DNA of 64,000 bases from Saccharibacillus sp. JS10. Lineage in GTDB: Bacteria; Bacillota; Bacilli; Paenibacillales; Paenibacillaceae. The first letter of the stretch is position 1; every line of letters begins with the position of its first letter. Both the position numbers and the translations under genes were made by a program. Below the pieces are notes generated by a model, which saw nothing but the letters and a program-made list of their open reading frames with translations, was not told the DNA's origin and made no database searches. Positions 54,871 to 63,545 of the stretch are shown here, piece by piece. The DNA lies in assembly GCF_024436065.1 (NCBI RefSeq), contig NZ_JANFNS010000005.1, positions 124,001-188,000 of the forward strand, read 5' to 3'.

Positions 54871-57800
54871 CTACTCTTCGACTGGAATGCCTAACGATTT
54901 TGCGTAAGCAATCAACGCTTTCTCGAAGCAGACCAGAGGAGCACGAACGGTTCCTGCGCCGATCTGACCGACGCCCGCTTCTTTATGCGCAATCCCCGTG
55001 TTGATGATTGGCGTAATTCCGGTCTCGACGACTTTACGAATATCGATCCCAAGCGTAGCGCCTTTGAAATTCCAGTTCGGAATCGACCAAGTCGGATTGT
55101 TCGTAATCGAAATCCGCTGCATTTCTTCCGAAATATTCTGCGCATCGTCCAAGCCGCTCAAACCCACGAAACGAGTGACGCCCGGCGCCGCAATCATCGC
55201 CATACCGCCTACGCCAACGGTTTCGGTAATCGCGCTATCGCCGATATCGGGATTTGCTTGCTCGGCAGAGTATCCGGTAAAGTACAGGCCATCCGGTGTA
55301 TTCACCGCGCCGTTGAACCATTCGTCGCCAAGCGCGCTGATTCGTACGCCGAAGTTTTCGCCGTTGCGCGACATCGTGGTTACGACGCAACCTTCTTGGA
55401 TTTTGCGGGCATAATCGACCATTGCTTTGCTCGTTGCCATCATGATATTCAAGAAAAATTGATCGGTATTCGCCAAAAATTGAATCACATCGGCTTTGTT
55501 TTGTTGATCGATATTTAGCAGCGTAATCGCTGGCGTAATTTCTTTGAGGAATACGAGCGATGCCGCAATATTCCGTTGATGGAACTCGTCGCCCATGCCG
55601 ATTGCTCTAGCGATAATGACGTTTAAGTTAATGCCTTCGTCAAAAGTCCGCAACGCTTCGCCAAGTACCGGTCCAAGCACGTCGCGCATCCATTTGAGAC
55701 GCGTAATGACGTTCTCGTTATTTGCACCGAAACGCAATACTTCGCCGATGCCTTCGTTCATGATGCACATGCCGGTTGTCCCGTCCGTTTTGTTTTCAAC
55801 AATAAATACCGGGAAATTCGCAGTTGTAATGCCGCCCATTGGCCCTACGGCGCCTACATGGTGACACGGGATAAACTTCACTTCCCCGTTGTCCAACTGA
55901 CGAAGCGCATCTTCTTGATCCGTTGCCCAACCTTCGAACAACATAGCACCGATCACGGAACCTTTCATCGGCCCTGTCATATTTTCATATTGAATCGGCG
56001 GCCCTGCGTGCAATACGACTTTTTCGCCCGTATTCAGTTCCGGAATCACTTCTTTTGCCGGGCGCGCATCGACAAGGAAAGGCTGCGACTCCATCAATCG
56101 GCTTACGACTTTATCGTTCGCCGCATCGATCTCCGCTTGGCGCTTATCCAACTCGTTCAAAATCCGAATCAGTTTGCGATTGCCGCCCGCTTTTGGACGC
56201 CATGTGAATTGAAGTGCTTTGCCTTGAAAATCCGTAATCGACTTCGTAAAACTTTGAATCCCGATATTGATCACGCGCGGCACGCTATTGAGCAGTTCCA
56301 ATACTTTTTCGCCAGGAGCCGGAAGTTCGATTTTACTCTCGGTGTATTCCACTAGAGTTTTATCCCCGACTTGAAGTTCATGTCCCATCAGCTTAAGCGC
56401 CAGACGAACCGCGCGTGCGTTGCTGGTTTCGACGATGACTCCGGCATCTTGCAGACTCTGAACGGCTTGATCGTAATTTTGCGGATCGTTCGCGGTGCCG
56501 ACGACGCTACCGATCACATACAATTTGCGCCCGGACTTTTGCGCTTGTTCCAATGCCGACTTGATGCTTGGCGTCAAAGCTCCTGCCATATCGGCATGCG
56601 CGCCGTAGCCCAGTACCACATCCAGCAAAATGATGCCGGTACTTTGATCTTCTAGCACTTCGCGCAATTTATTCACGCGAACTTCGGGATCGATCATTGG
56701 ATGCGGCTTGCCTTGCGTATAAATATCGTCGCCGAGATCCATGACTTGGAATCCTTGCGTGTTGAGCATATATCCGTCTTCGCCTTTGACCTGATCCAGA
56801 CCAAGCGCATCGGCGATCAGCGTCGCGGCTTCATTTGCCAACGTTCCGCCGGAATATAGTCCTTTGACGGTCTGACCTGTCGCTAACGGCTGATCGACGA
56901 CATAATCAATCGGCTCATTGTAATTCGGCTTCACTTCGTCGCCGTTCGCGAGATCGACCGCGATCTTCGCCGCTTCTTCAAGCGTGTACGCCAGCGATAC
57001 GTTGCCGATATGATGTTCCGGCTTTTCGCCGAGGAACAAAGCGACTACGGGTTTCGACAGCGATTGAAGCACTTGCATCACTTGATCGCGTACTTGCTTT
57101 GCCGGAGGCTTGGAAATGATTAAGATAACATCGGTCGGAGCATGTTGCTCCAAAGCGACGACCGCATCGATCATCGTCTGCGCATTCACGCCTTCTTTCA
57201 AGTCGCGTCCGCCTGTTCCGATCGCGTGAACAACGCCGCTTCCGAGGCGGTCAATGATCGTGGTTGCTTCTTGGATTCCTGTTCCCGACGCAGCGACGAT
57301 GCCGATATTGCCGGGATTCGTAACGTTCGTAAATGCCAGCGGCACGCCGGACAAGATACCTGTTCCGCAATCCGGTCCCATCAGCAATAGCCCGTTATCG
57401 TGCGCTTTTTGCTTTAACCGAATTTCGTCTTCCAGACTGACATTGTCACTGAACGAAAATACATGCAGCCCTGCATCCAATGCTTTTTCGATCTCGTCGG
57501 CGGCATACATTCCTGGGATCGAGAACAACGCCAGATTCGCATCGGGCATTTGCTCCAGCGCATCTTTCCAGTTGTCGACGCTAACTACGCCGCCTTCTTT
57601 TTTGTTGCCAGACAAATTGCTCAAAAAGCGATTGACTTCTTCGACGACGGTATCGAGAATATCGTTATCTTCGGATTCCACGACAATCGCCATATCGTTC
57701 GCGCTTGCACCTTGAACTTCATCGGTGAACAGACCCGCAGCTTTCAAAATATCTTTATTGGCGTCCGTAGCCATCATGACCTGGCCTTGTTGAACACCTT

Positions 57801-57882
57801 CTAATCCGTTAATGGAGTTGGTTAGCAACATCAAATTGATCGAATCTTGGTAATTGTTTTTTTGGATCACAGCATGTAGCAT
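54871..57882 (-). CDS. FdrA-DUF1116 fusion, probable oxamate carbamoyltransferase (AllF-AllG)
   Basis: A 1003-residue protein. Residues 1 to about 510 match FdrA, an acyl-CoA-synthetase/succinyl-CoA-ligase-like protein: LFSIPGMYAADEIEKALD, MGPDCGTGILSGVPLAFTN, NIGIVAASGTGIQEATTII, GLYSGGTLANEAATL and ILLDVVLGYGAHADMAGALTP. From about 525 on it matches DUF1116/YlbE: VINIGIQSFTKSI, LHAGPPIQYENMTGPMKG, CHHVGAVGPMGGIT, MCIMNEGIGEVLRFG. In E. coli these are separate genes, fdrA and ylbE. The ATG (57880-57882) follows AAAAGGAGG. The predicted reaction is oxalurate plus phosphate to oxamate plus carbamoyl phosphate with the DUF2877 partner. A cre-like element lies at 57907-57920. Confidence 0.85.
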   Translation of the reverse strand: MLHAVIQKNNYQDSINLMLLTNSINGLEGVQQGQVMMATDANKDILKAAGLFTDEVQGASANDMAIVVESEDNDILDTVVEEVNRFLSNLSGNKKEGGVVSVDNWKDALEQMPDANLALFSIPGMYAADEIEKALDAGLHVFSFSDNVSLEDEIRLKQKAHDNGLLLMGPDCGTGILSGVPLAFTNVTNPGNIGIVAASGTGIQEATTIIDRLGSGVVHAIGTGGRDLKEGVNAQTMIDAVVALEQHAPTDVILIISKPPAKQVRDQVMQVLQSLSKPVVALFLGEKPEHHIGNVSLAYTLEEAAKIAVDLANGDEVKPNYNEPIDYVVDQPLATGQTVKGLYSGGTLANEAATLIADALGLDQVKGEDGYMLNTQGFQVMDLGDDIYTQGKPHPMIDPEVRVNKLREVLEDQSTGIILLDVVLGYGAHADMAGALTPSIKSALEQAQKSGRKLYVIGSVVGTANDPQNYDQAVQSLQDAGVIVETSNARAVRLALKLMGHELQVGDKTLVEYTESKIELPAPGEKVLELLNSVPRVINIGIQSFTKSITDFQGKALQFTWRPKAGGNRKLIRILNELDKRQAEIDAANDKVVSRLMESQPFLVDARPAKEVIPELNTGEKVVLHAGPPIQYENMTGPMKGSVIGAMLFEGWATDQEDALRQLDNGEVKFIPCHHVGAVGPMGGITTANFPVFIVENKTDGTTGMCIMNEGIGEVLRFGANNENVITRLKWMRDVLGPVLGEALRTFDEGINLNVIIARAIGMGDEFHQRNIAASLVFLKEITPAITLLNIDQQNKADVIQFLANTDQFFLNIMMATSKAMVDYARKIQEGCVVTTMSRNGENFGVRISALGDEWFNGAVNTPDGLYFTGYSAEQANPDIGDSAITETVGVGGMAMIAAPGVTRFVGLSGLDDAQNISEEMQRISITNNPTWSIPNWNFKGATLGIDIRKVVETGITPIINTGIAHKEAGVGQIGAGTVRAPLVCFEKALIAYAKSLGIPVEE

Positions 57883-57906
57883 GGAAACCCTCCTTTTGAT
57901 TGTTAG

Positions 57907-57920
57907 TATAACCGCTTTCA
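57907..57920 (-). promoter_or_regulatory. cre-like element upstream of the fdrA fusion gene
   Basis: Minus strand TGAAAGCGGTTATA matches the CcpA consensus TGWAANCGNTNWCA at all but one position and runs directly into a TATACT -10-like element. Confidence 0.5.
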
Positions 57921-58005
57921 TATAGGCGAAAAATGAACAATTCGTATAAAAACACATATCTCGTTGTGCACTTTCAACAAAAGAAAAAGAAAAGAGGAAT
58001 CACAA

Positions 58006-58881
58006 TTGTCTAGCTATACACAAAACATTGTCACGATCGGGAATATTGATGGCGTTAGTCTTCAAGGAACCTTTTACCGAGATCACGAAATTCAATCTTA
58101 TAAAGGCACGATCCTTTATCTACACGGAGGCGGGATGATCTTCGGTCAACGGGACGATCTGCCGGAACTTTATCTGTCGCTGCTGACACAACATGGATAC
58201 GGCGTACTAGCTGTGGATTACTTGCTTGCTCCTGAAAGCCGGTTGCCGCGCATTATGGAGTCGGTACAGCAGTCGATCGATTGGTTTGTGCAGCAAGGAA
58301 AAGAAAAACTGAATATCGATTCCGCTTTTTTTTATCTGATGGGACGTTCGGCGGGAGCTTATCTAGCGCTTTATCATGCGGCGCAAAACCGTTCCGTTTC
58401 TGGCATTATCGCGCTGTATGGTTACTACACACTGAGCGAAGCCAGCTTCCACGTGCCGAGTCGGCATTTTCTAAGTTATCCGCCGGTTTCGGAATCCACG
58501 ATGCAAAGTTTGGTCGGCAAGCATCCTGTGACCGCATCTCATTCCGACCAGCGTTACCTGCTCTATCTGGGTCTTCGTCAGCAAGGAAAATGGTTATCTG
58601 CTCTGACGTCCGATCCTGCGGAGTTAAAAGATTATTCGTTAACGAAAACGCAATTTGAATCTTTCCCGCCGACGTTTCTTGCCACTGCCGATCAAGACCC
58701 GGATGTCCCAAGCAGACAATCGAAAATGGCGCACAAATGGATTCCCAGCAGCGAACTACACATTGTAGCGTCCGATGAACATGATTTCGACCGTACGCAG
58801 CAAGATTCATTAGGAATCGAGATTTATCGGAAAATGGTGGTCTGGTTAGATGCCTTAAATAAAAGTCAATTGCAAACTTAG
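58006..58881 (+). CDS. Alpha/beta-hydrolase (Abhydrolase_3/esterase type)
   Basis: A 291-residue hydrolase of the hormone-sensitive-lipase-like group. Oxyanion motif LYLHGGGMIFG, nucleophile Ser in LMGRSAGAYLALYH, acid Asp in FLATADQDPDVPS, base His in SDEHDFDRTQ. The start is TTG at 58006, seven bases after GAGGA. It is divergent from the fdrA fusion gene and convergent with the transporter gene, inside the ureide cluster. It has no counterpart in the E. coli allantoin regulon; an esterase or amidase acting on a ureide or carbamoyl compound is possible but unsupported. Confidence 0.82.
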   Translation: MSSYTQNIVTIGNIDGVSLQGTFYRDHEIQSYKGTILYLHGGGMIFGQRDDLPELYLSLLTQHGYGVLAVDYLLAPESRLPRIMESVQQSIDWFVQQGKEKLNIDSAFFYLMGRSAGAYLALYHAAQNRSVSGIIALYGYYTLSEASFHVPSRHFLSYPPVSESTMQSLVGKHPVTASHSDQRYLLYLGLRQQGKWLSALTSDPAELKDYSLTKTQFESFPPTFLATADQDPDVPSRQSKMAHKWIPSSELHIVASDEHDFDRTQQDSLGIEIYRKMVVWLDALNKSQLQT

Positions 58882-58891
58882 CTTCAAAACC

Positions 58892-58936
58892 AAAAAGAGG
58901 TTCAACCGTATACGCATACGACTGAACCTCTTTTTC
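58892..58936. terminator. Bidirectional terminator
   Basis: AAAAAGAGGTTCA pairs exactly with TGAACCTCTTTTT (58923-58935) over an 18-base loop, between the convergent hydrolase and transporter genes. Confidence 0.85.
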
Positions 58937-58957
58937 AATACTATTCCTGACTAGCTA

Positions 58958-60253
58958 TTAGCGATGCGCGACTTTTCGGGAACCGGAAGACAAGATCGTG
59001 AACAGCACAGTGCCGATCAGCAAAATGATTGCCCCGATATAAAAGCCCCATTCGCCCGAACCCGTCGAGTCGATGATGTACCCGGTCAACGCAGGGGCGA
59101 TAACCGATGACGACATTCCGAAGAAATTGAATACACCTAATGTCGAAGCGACCGATTTGGAATCGGCTTTATCCGTAATGTACGAAATCAATACCGGATC
59201 GACAGCAAGTTTGCCCAAGAAGCCGTATAGAAGCAGTACAAAAGCGAGCAGCCCTGCATTCGGTACAAACACCGACACTGCAATCAAAACGAATGCCGAA
59301 AATTCAAGCCCGATAATAATCGCCGGCTTTTTGTCTTTCTTTTTATCCGATAGATTCGCGAAGAACAAAGCCCCCGGAACGGCTGCAACAGCGATCATCG
59401 AAGTGATTAAACCGATCATCGAACCTTGAATGCCGCGTTCGGATTCCAAAAACTTCGGCAACCACGTCACGATCAAGTAGTACGCATAGCACGTCGAGAA
59501 GTACAAAATATACGAAGCGACAAGTTCTTTGCGGAACAGCCCTTTTTTGACCGGAGCTTCTTCGATAGCCGCTTTGCCTAAAGGCTCGATACTTCCGGCG
59601 CTTTCGGCTTTTTCAGCACTTTCCGCTGGCTGCGTATGTTGCGGATTCGGAGCATTTTTTGCCCCCACGATCATGATCGCAAACCAGATTACCAAAAAGA
59701 CAATCAGTGCCGCCGAGATAAATACCATCGTTTGCCACGGCAAATTCAATTGTTTGACGAGGAACGACGAACCGGTCATTCCCAAGATCAGACCCAGCGC
59801 CGAACCCGAGTTTACGATCGCGGTCGCGACCCCTTTTTTCTCGGGAGGAACGTGCTGCGCGGTCAGCGAGAATGCAGCTCCGTAGTACGTTCCGCAGCCG
59901 ACGCCGGCAAGCACAGAACCGAAATAGATCATCCCTAGATTTTGAGCAAAAGCAATCGATAACACACCGATCGCAAATACGATAAACCCAGGAATCAATA
60001 TTTTTTTCTGCCCGAACTTATCGACTAAAATCCCCGAAGGAATCTGCAAAGCCGTATATCCGAAAAAGTAACAAGAAGCGATCAAGCCCATTGCGGCATT
60101 GCTTTGCGGGCCAATCGTCCCTTGAATTTCCGTATAGATTGGAGACAGCATTGAACGGTATACCCAAATAATCGCCCAGCCCATACAAAACGTAAAGACG
60201 ACTCTTTTCCAATAGTTTGGAGGGTATACGCTGTGTTTAGCAAGTGTGGACAT
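58958..60253 (-). CDS. MFS transporter (probable ureide uptake)
   Basis: A 431-residue, 12-helix major facilitator. The first half has VDKFGQKKILIPGFIVFAIG, a variant of the MFS loop 2-3 motif, and LAGVGCGTYYGAAF; a central cytoplasmic loop of about 40 residues (PNPQHTQPAESAEKAES...) separates the halves. It most resembles anion:cation or sugar-acid symporters of MFS class. Transport of allantoate, allantoin or oxamate is inferred only from position: 38 bases downstream of the allantoate amidohydrolase gene. Confidence 0.85.
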   Translation of the reverse strand: MSTLAKHSVYPPNYWKRVVFTFCMGWAIIWVYRSMLSPIYTEIQGTIGPQSNAAMGLIASCYFFGYTALQIPSGILVDKFGQKKILIPGFIVFAIGVLSIAFAQNLGMIYFGSVLAGVGCGTYYGAAFSLTAQHVPPEKKGVATAIVNSGSALGLILGMTGSSFLVKQLNLPWQTMVFISAALIVFLVIWFAIMIVGAKNAPNPQHTQPAESAEKAESAGSIEPLGKAAIEEAPVKKGLFRKELVASYILYFSTCYAYYLIVTWLPKFLESERGIQGSMIGLITSMIAVAAVPGALFFANLSDKKKDKKPAIIIGLEFSAFVLIAVSVFVPNAGLLAFVLLLYGFLGKLAVDPVLISYITDKADSKSVASTLGVFNFFGMSSSVIAPALTGYIIDSTGSGEWGFYIGAIILLIGTVLFTILSSGSRKVAHR

Positions 60254-60291
60254 ATCTACCCTACTCTCTTTGTTTGTAGTCTATCGATCGT

Positions 60292-61518
60292 TTAATACGC
60301 CAGTCGCTTCAAAGCTTCGGCTAACGCTTGTACCCCTTGCTGAATATCAACAGCTTCTGTATGTTCCGCAGGATTATGACTGATGCCATCGATCGAAGGC
60401 ACGAAAATCATGCCTGTCGGCACGCGCGGCGCAAAAATTTGCGAATCATGCCCGGCTCCCGAGTGCATCAATTGGTAGCTCAGGCGGTGGTCTTCACATA
60501 CGCTTTGGATCGTCTGAATCAGATGCGCATCCATCGGAACCGGCTTCTCGTCCATCCAGTTATCGATCTCGATCTCAATGCCCATACGGCTTGCTAATTC
60601 GCGCATATCTTGTTCAATTTCTGCGGTAAAATCAGCAAGCACGTCCGCATCCGTATGTCGGCAATCCATCGTAAATAACGTCTCGCCCGGCACAACATTC
60701 ACCGTATTCGGCTTCGGCTCTACCCGCCCGAAAGTCAGAACGAGCGGATTGCCTTTGGCTTTCGCTTTGTCGATACTTTGCACGATGATACGCGCCATAC
60801 ATTCGACCGTATCTTGACGGTATTCCATCAAGGTCGTACCTGCATGGTTCGATTGACCTTTGAGCGTGATATTGTAGCGTTTTTGACCGACAATCGCGTT
60901 TACGACGCCGACTTTTTTACCTGTGTTTTGCAAAAAGTTTCCTTGTTCGATATGTAGCTCCAAAAAGGCGGCAATCCGGTCGAACTGAGGCGCGCCTTCC
61001 AAAAAATCAAAGCCCGCTTGCTTCATCGCATCGGTAAATTTGATTCCTTCGGCATCGACGATCTCTTCGACATCGCGACGCTCGGCAATTCCGAAAATAT
61101 TTTTCGAACCCCAGAACGCATATGGAAAACGAGACCCTTCTTCTTCTGCCATCGAGATGATTTGCAGCGACTTTTTCGGTTTCCCTTCGGTTTCCAGCAA
61201 TTCTTTGATCGCGATGTATCCTGCCATGATGCCGAGTTGCCCGTCTAGGCGTCCGCCTTTGACGACCGTATCGACATGCGAACCGGTGGCAATAATTTGT
61301 TCCGGTTGCTCCGTACCTTCGATCGTGGCGAATAGATTGCCTACGGCATCAAATTGCACGTTCATTCCGAGTTCTTCGAACTTTTCTTTTAGCGCCTGTT
61401 GCGCTTTGATCCAAGATTCGCTATACAGCAAACGAGTCGTCCCCGGTCCTTCGGCATCCGATATGCCCGAAATCCAGTCCATCAACTCATCGATTGTTTG
61501 TGGTTTTGATTGGATCAC
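60292..61518 (-). CDS. allC: Allantoate amidohydrolase (M20/M40 family)
   Basis: A zinc-dependent amidohydrolase of the AllC/N-carbamoyl-amino-acid hydrolase family, about 408 residues. Binuclear metal ligands: GSHVDTVVKGGRLDGQLG (His, Asp), MAEEEGSRFPYAFWGSK (Glu pair), LELHIEQG (His) and NPAEHTE (His). SNHAGTTLMEYRQD is the substrate-side segment. GTG at 61518 lies six bases after GGGGTG and is preferred; GTG at 61527 is in frame. Ureidoglycolate-forming context (AllD-like gene, oxamate transferase, carbamate kinase) supports allantoate over N-carbamoyl amino acids as substrate. Confidence 0.88.
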   Translation of the reverse strand: MIQSKPQTIDELMDWISGISDAEGPGTTRLLYSESWIKAQQALKEKFEELGMNVQFDAVGNLFATIEGTEQPEQIIATGSHVDTVVKGGRLDGQLGIMAGYIAIKELLETEGKPKKSLQIISMAEEEGSRFPYAFWGSKNIFGIAERRDVEEIVDAEGIKFTDAMKQAGFDFLEGAPQFDRIAAFLELHIEQGNFLQNTGKKVGVVNAIVGQKRYNITLKGQSNHAGTTLMEYRQDTVECMARIIVQSIDKAKAKGNPLVLTFGRVEPKPNTVNVVPGETLFTMDCRHTDADVLADFTAEIEQDMRELASRMGIEIEIDNWMDEKPVPMDAHLIQTIQSVCEDHRLSYQLMHSGAGHDSQIFAPRVPTGMIFVPSIDGISHNPAEHTEAVDIQQGVQALAEALKRLAY

Positions 61519-61591
61519 AAAGCTCACCCCGTTATGTTTGATTTTCTACGCTGGGTCGTCTGACCGTTCAACTTTCTACGTTAAGTATAAA

Positions 61592-61605
61592 TACAACCGC
61601 TTTCA
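61592..61605 (-). promoter_or_regulatory. cre-like element upstream of allC
   Basis: Minus strand TGAAAGCGGTTGTA, sharing the 11-base core TGAAAGCGGTT with the rbs and fdrA promoters; a TATACT element follows on the minus strand about five bases later. Confidence 0.45.
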
Positions 61606-61723
61606 ATATCATTGGTGATTTATACAAAAGGTCTGTGTTCTTTTGTTTACTCTGCACATTTTTTACGGTAAAACGATCAATAACAGTCACAAAAGTGTGC
61701 GAAAATCCTAAAAAGCTAAAATA

Positions 61724-61763
61724 GATCGCTTTCATTTTGGCAGATTAACTGTCATGCTAGTAT
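61724..61763 (+). promoter_or_regulatory. pucR upstream region: partial cre-like element and extended -10
   Basis: GATCGCTTTCA (61724-61734) repeats eight bases of the cre-like core. TGC-TAGTAT (61755-61763) is a possible extended -10 for the pucR-type gene, with TTGGCA at 61737-61742 as a close -35 at a short 15-base spacing. Confidence 0.35.
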
Positions 61764-61806
61764 CATTGAAACTTTGCAAAAAAGAGGTCGAAGAAAGGAA
61801 ATCCCA

Positions 61807-63438
61807 ATGACAACAATCGCTGAAATTTTGAGTTTGCCTCGTTATTCGGATCTCAAATTGTTAACGAGTCCGCGCTCTGTCGATATTCATAAAAATATTC
61901 AAAGCGTAGAAATTTCCGAAACGCCAGATATCGAACATTATATTTCGAGCGACGTGCTGCTGCTTACCACGGCAATGACTTATGCGGACGATCAGCAAGG
62001 GCTGATTTCGTTGATCGATTCGCTGATCCGCGCGAAAGCCGTAGGGTTGGGGATCAAAACAGGACGGTTTCTCGGAGAAATCGATCCTGCTGTTATCGCT
62101 TATGCGGAGAATGCCGATTTTCCGTTAATCGATATTCCTAACACCTATTCGCTGGGTTCACTTTTGCATCAATTGCTCAATAAAATCTGGGGAACGCAGT
62201 ACGAAGAAATTTCGTTTGCACTCGATATTCAAAAAAAGTTCTTTAGCCTATTGGTACAAAACGCGAATAACAAAGTCGTGATCAATAAGTTGAGCGAGAT
62301 TGTCAAAACGCCGATTATTTTGCTGAATCCGTTCAAAGAAATCATGGATCATTCCAAGCAGTTCACTTATTCGCGTAATCCCGCGCAGCATTACGTGAAC
62401 GAGATCGTGCAGCGCAAACCTGTATTATCGAAACAAAACGATTCTTTTATTATCAGCGCACCCGATGGACGCGAAATCCAAGTATCGATCATTCCGATCC
62501 ATGTGCATACGTACTTTCCGCATTATCTCGTTATTGTGAATCCCGAGCAAATCCCGTATCCGATCTCAAGTTTTGCGATTGACCAAGCGGCGATGGTGTT
62601 ATCGTTCGTTCTGTTCAAAAATGAAAAAGTATCGGAATCCCAGCAATCGATCGCAACCGAATATTTCAAAGAATTGATCGATCATCATTCCAGTGCTACG
62701 GCTACGCCTCAATCGTTCGAACTCAACACGAAATACGGGTATATCTTGTCGGATCATTATCAAGTCGTGCATGTGTTTGACGAAAAAGCGATTGAAGACA
62801 CACTGCCTCGGCTGGAGCAAGAAGAACGGTTGATTTTATCGGCTCAATGGTTGCAAAAGCAAGTCGCCGAACTTTTCCCGAATAGCCTGATTCTATTTTT
62901 CAGTACAAGCAAAGAAACGATCTTGTTGATCCAACGCGAGACTTCGGATATGGATCAAAAGCTACTGAATCTGCGCCAAGCGCTGATTGAAAATTTGGAC
63001 ATTGCGCTCATGTTCAGCGTCGGCAACCCGTACACCGATTGGAAACGAATCAACCAATCGTATACGGAAGCTCGAATCGTATTCGATGAACGCAAAAATA
63101 AGCAACAACCCCAGCCGATCATTCATTATAAAGACAAAGGCATGGTGCAGCTTTTTCATCATTTAGAGAAAAACGATGTCCGGTTCTTTTGCGAAAATAT
63201 TTTGAAAGATTTTGCTTATCCAAAAGAACCCGCGATGGTCGAACTGCGCAAAACGTTATCCGTCTACCTCGGCGCCCAATGCGAAATCGCGAGTGCCGCA
63301 GCGATGTTATTCGTACATCGGAATACGGTCAAATATCGGATTTTGCGCTGCGAAGAAATTCTCGGTCACGCGGTAAACTCGCCAAGTCATTCGCTCAATC
63401 TGCGCCTGGCGCTTGCACTCAGTGACGACAATCATTAA
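61807..63438 (+). CDS. pucR: PucR-family purine catabolism regulator
   Basis: A 543-residue regulator. N-terminal PucR domain (about 1-125; AEILSLPRYSDLKLLTSPRSV...SDVLLLTTAMTY), a central GGDEF-like/CdaR middle region (about 270-420), and a C-terminal PucR-type helix-turn-helix (about 475-535; LRKTLSVYLGAQCEIASAAAMLFVHRNTVKYRILRCEEILG). GAAAGGAAA precedes the ATG at 61807. PucR activates purine and allantoin degradation genes in B. subtilis; here it diverges from allC and is convergent with the AllD-type gene, so it is the expected regulator of the ureide cluster. I keep the name as family-level. Confidence 0.88.
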   Translation: MTTIAEILSLPRYSDLKLLTSPRSVDIHKNIQSVEISETPDIEHYISSDVLLLTTAMTYADDQQGLISLIDSLIRAKAVGLGIKTGRFLGEIDPAVIAYAENADFPLIDIPNTYSLGSLLHQLLNKIWGTQYEEISFALDIQKKFFSLLVQNANNKVVINKLSEIVKTPIILLNPFKEIMDHSKQFTYSRNPAQHYVNEIVQRKPVLSKQNDSFIISAPDGREIQVSIIPIHVHTYFPHYLVIVNPEQIPYPISSFAIDQAAMVLSFVLFKNEKVSESQQSIATEYFKELIDHHSSATATPQSFELNTKYGYILSDHYQVVHVFDEKAIEDTLPRLEQEERLILSAQWLQKQVAELFPNSLILFFSTSKETILLIQRETSDMDQKLLNLRQALIENLDIALMFSVGNPYTDWKRINQSYTEARIVFDERKNKQQPQPIIHYKDKGMVQLFHHLEKNDVRFFCENILKDFAYPKEPAMVELRKTLSVYLGAQCEIASAAAMLFVHRNTVKYRILRCEEILGHAVNSPSHSLNLRLALALSDDNH

Positions 63439-63449
63439 TTGGATTCAAC

Positions 63450-63523
63450 AAAAAAAGCATGGATACCGGGTAGTCGCAAAAAGCGCCGCTTCGCTTACTA
63501 CCTTCGGTTTTCCATGCTTTTTT
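63450..63523. terminator. Bidirectional terminator
   Basis: AAAAAAAGCATGGA pairs with TCCATGCTTTTTT (63511-63523), with a further inner pairing GGTAGT/ACTACC. It lies between pucR and the convergent AllD-type gene. Confidence 0.85.
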
Positions 63524-63545
63524 CGTGGTGCTATAGATCGCTACG

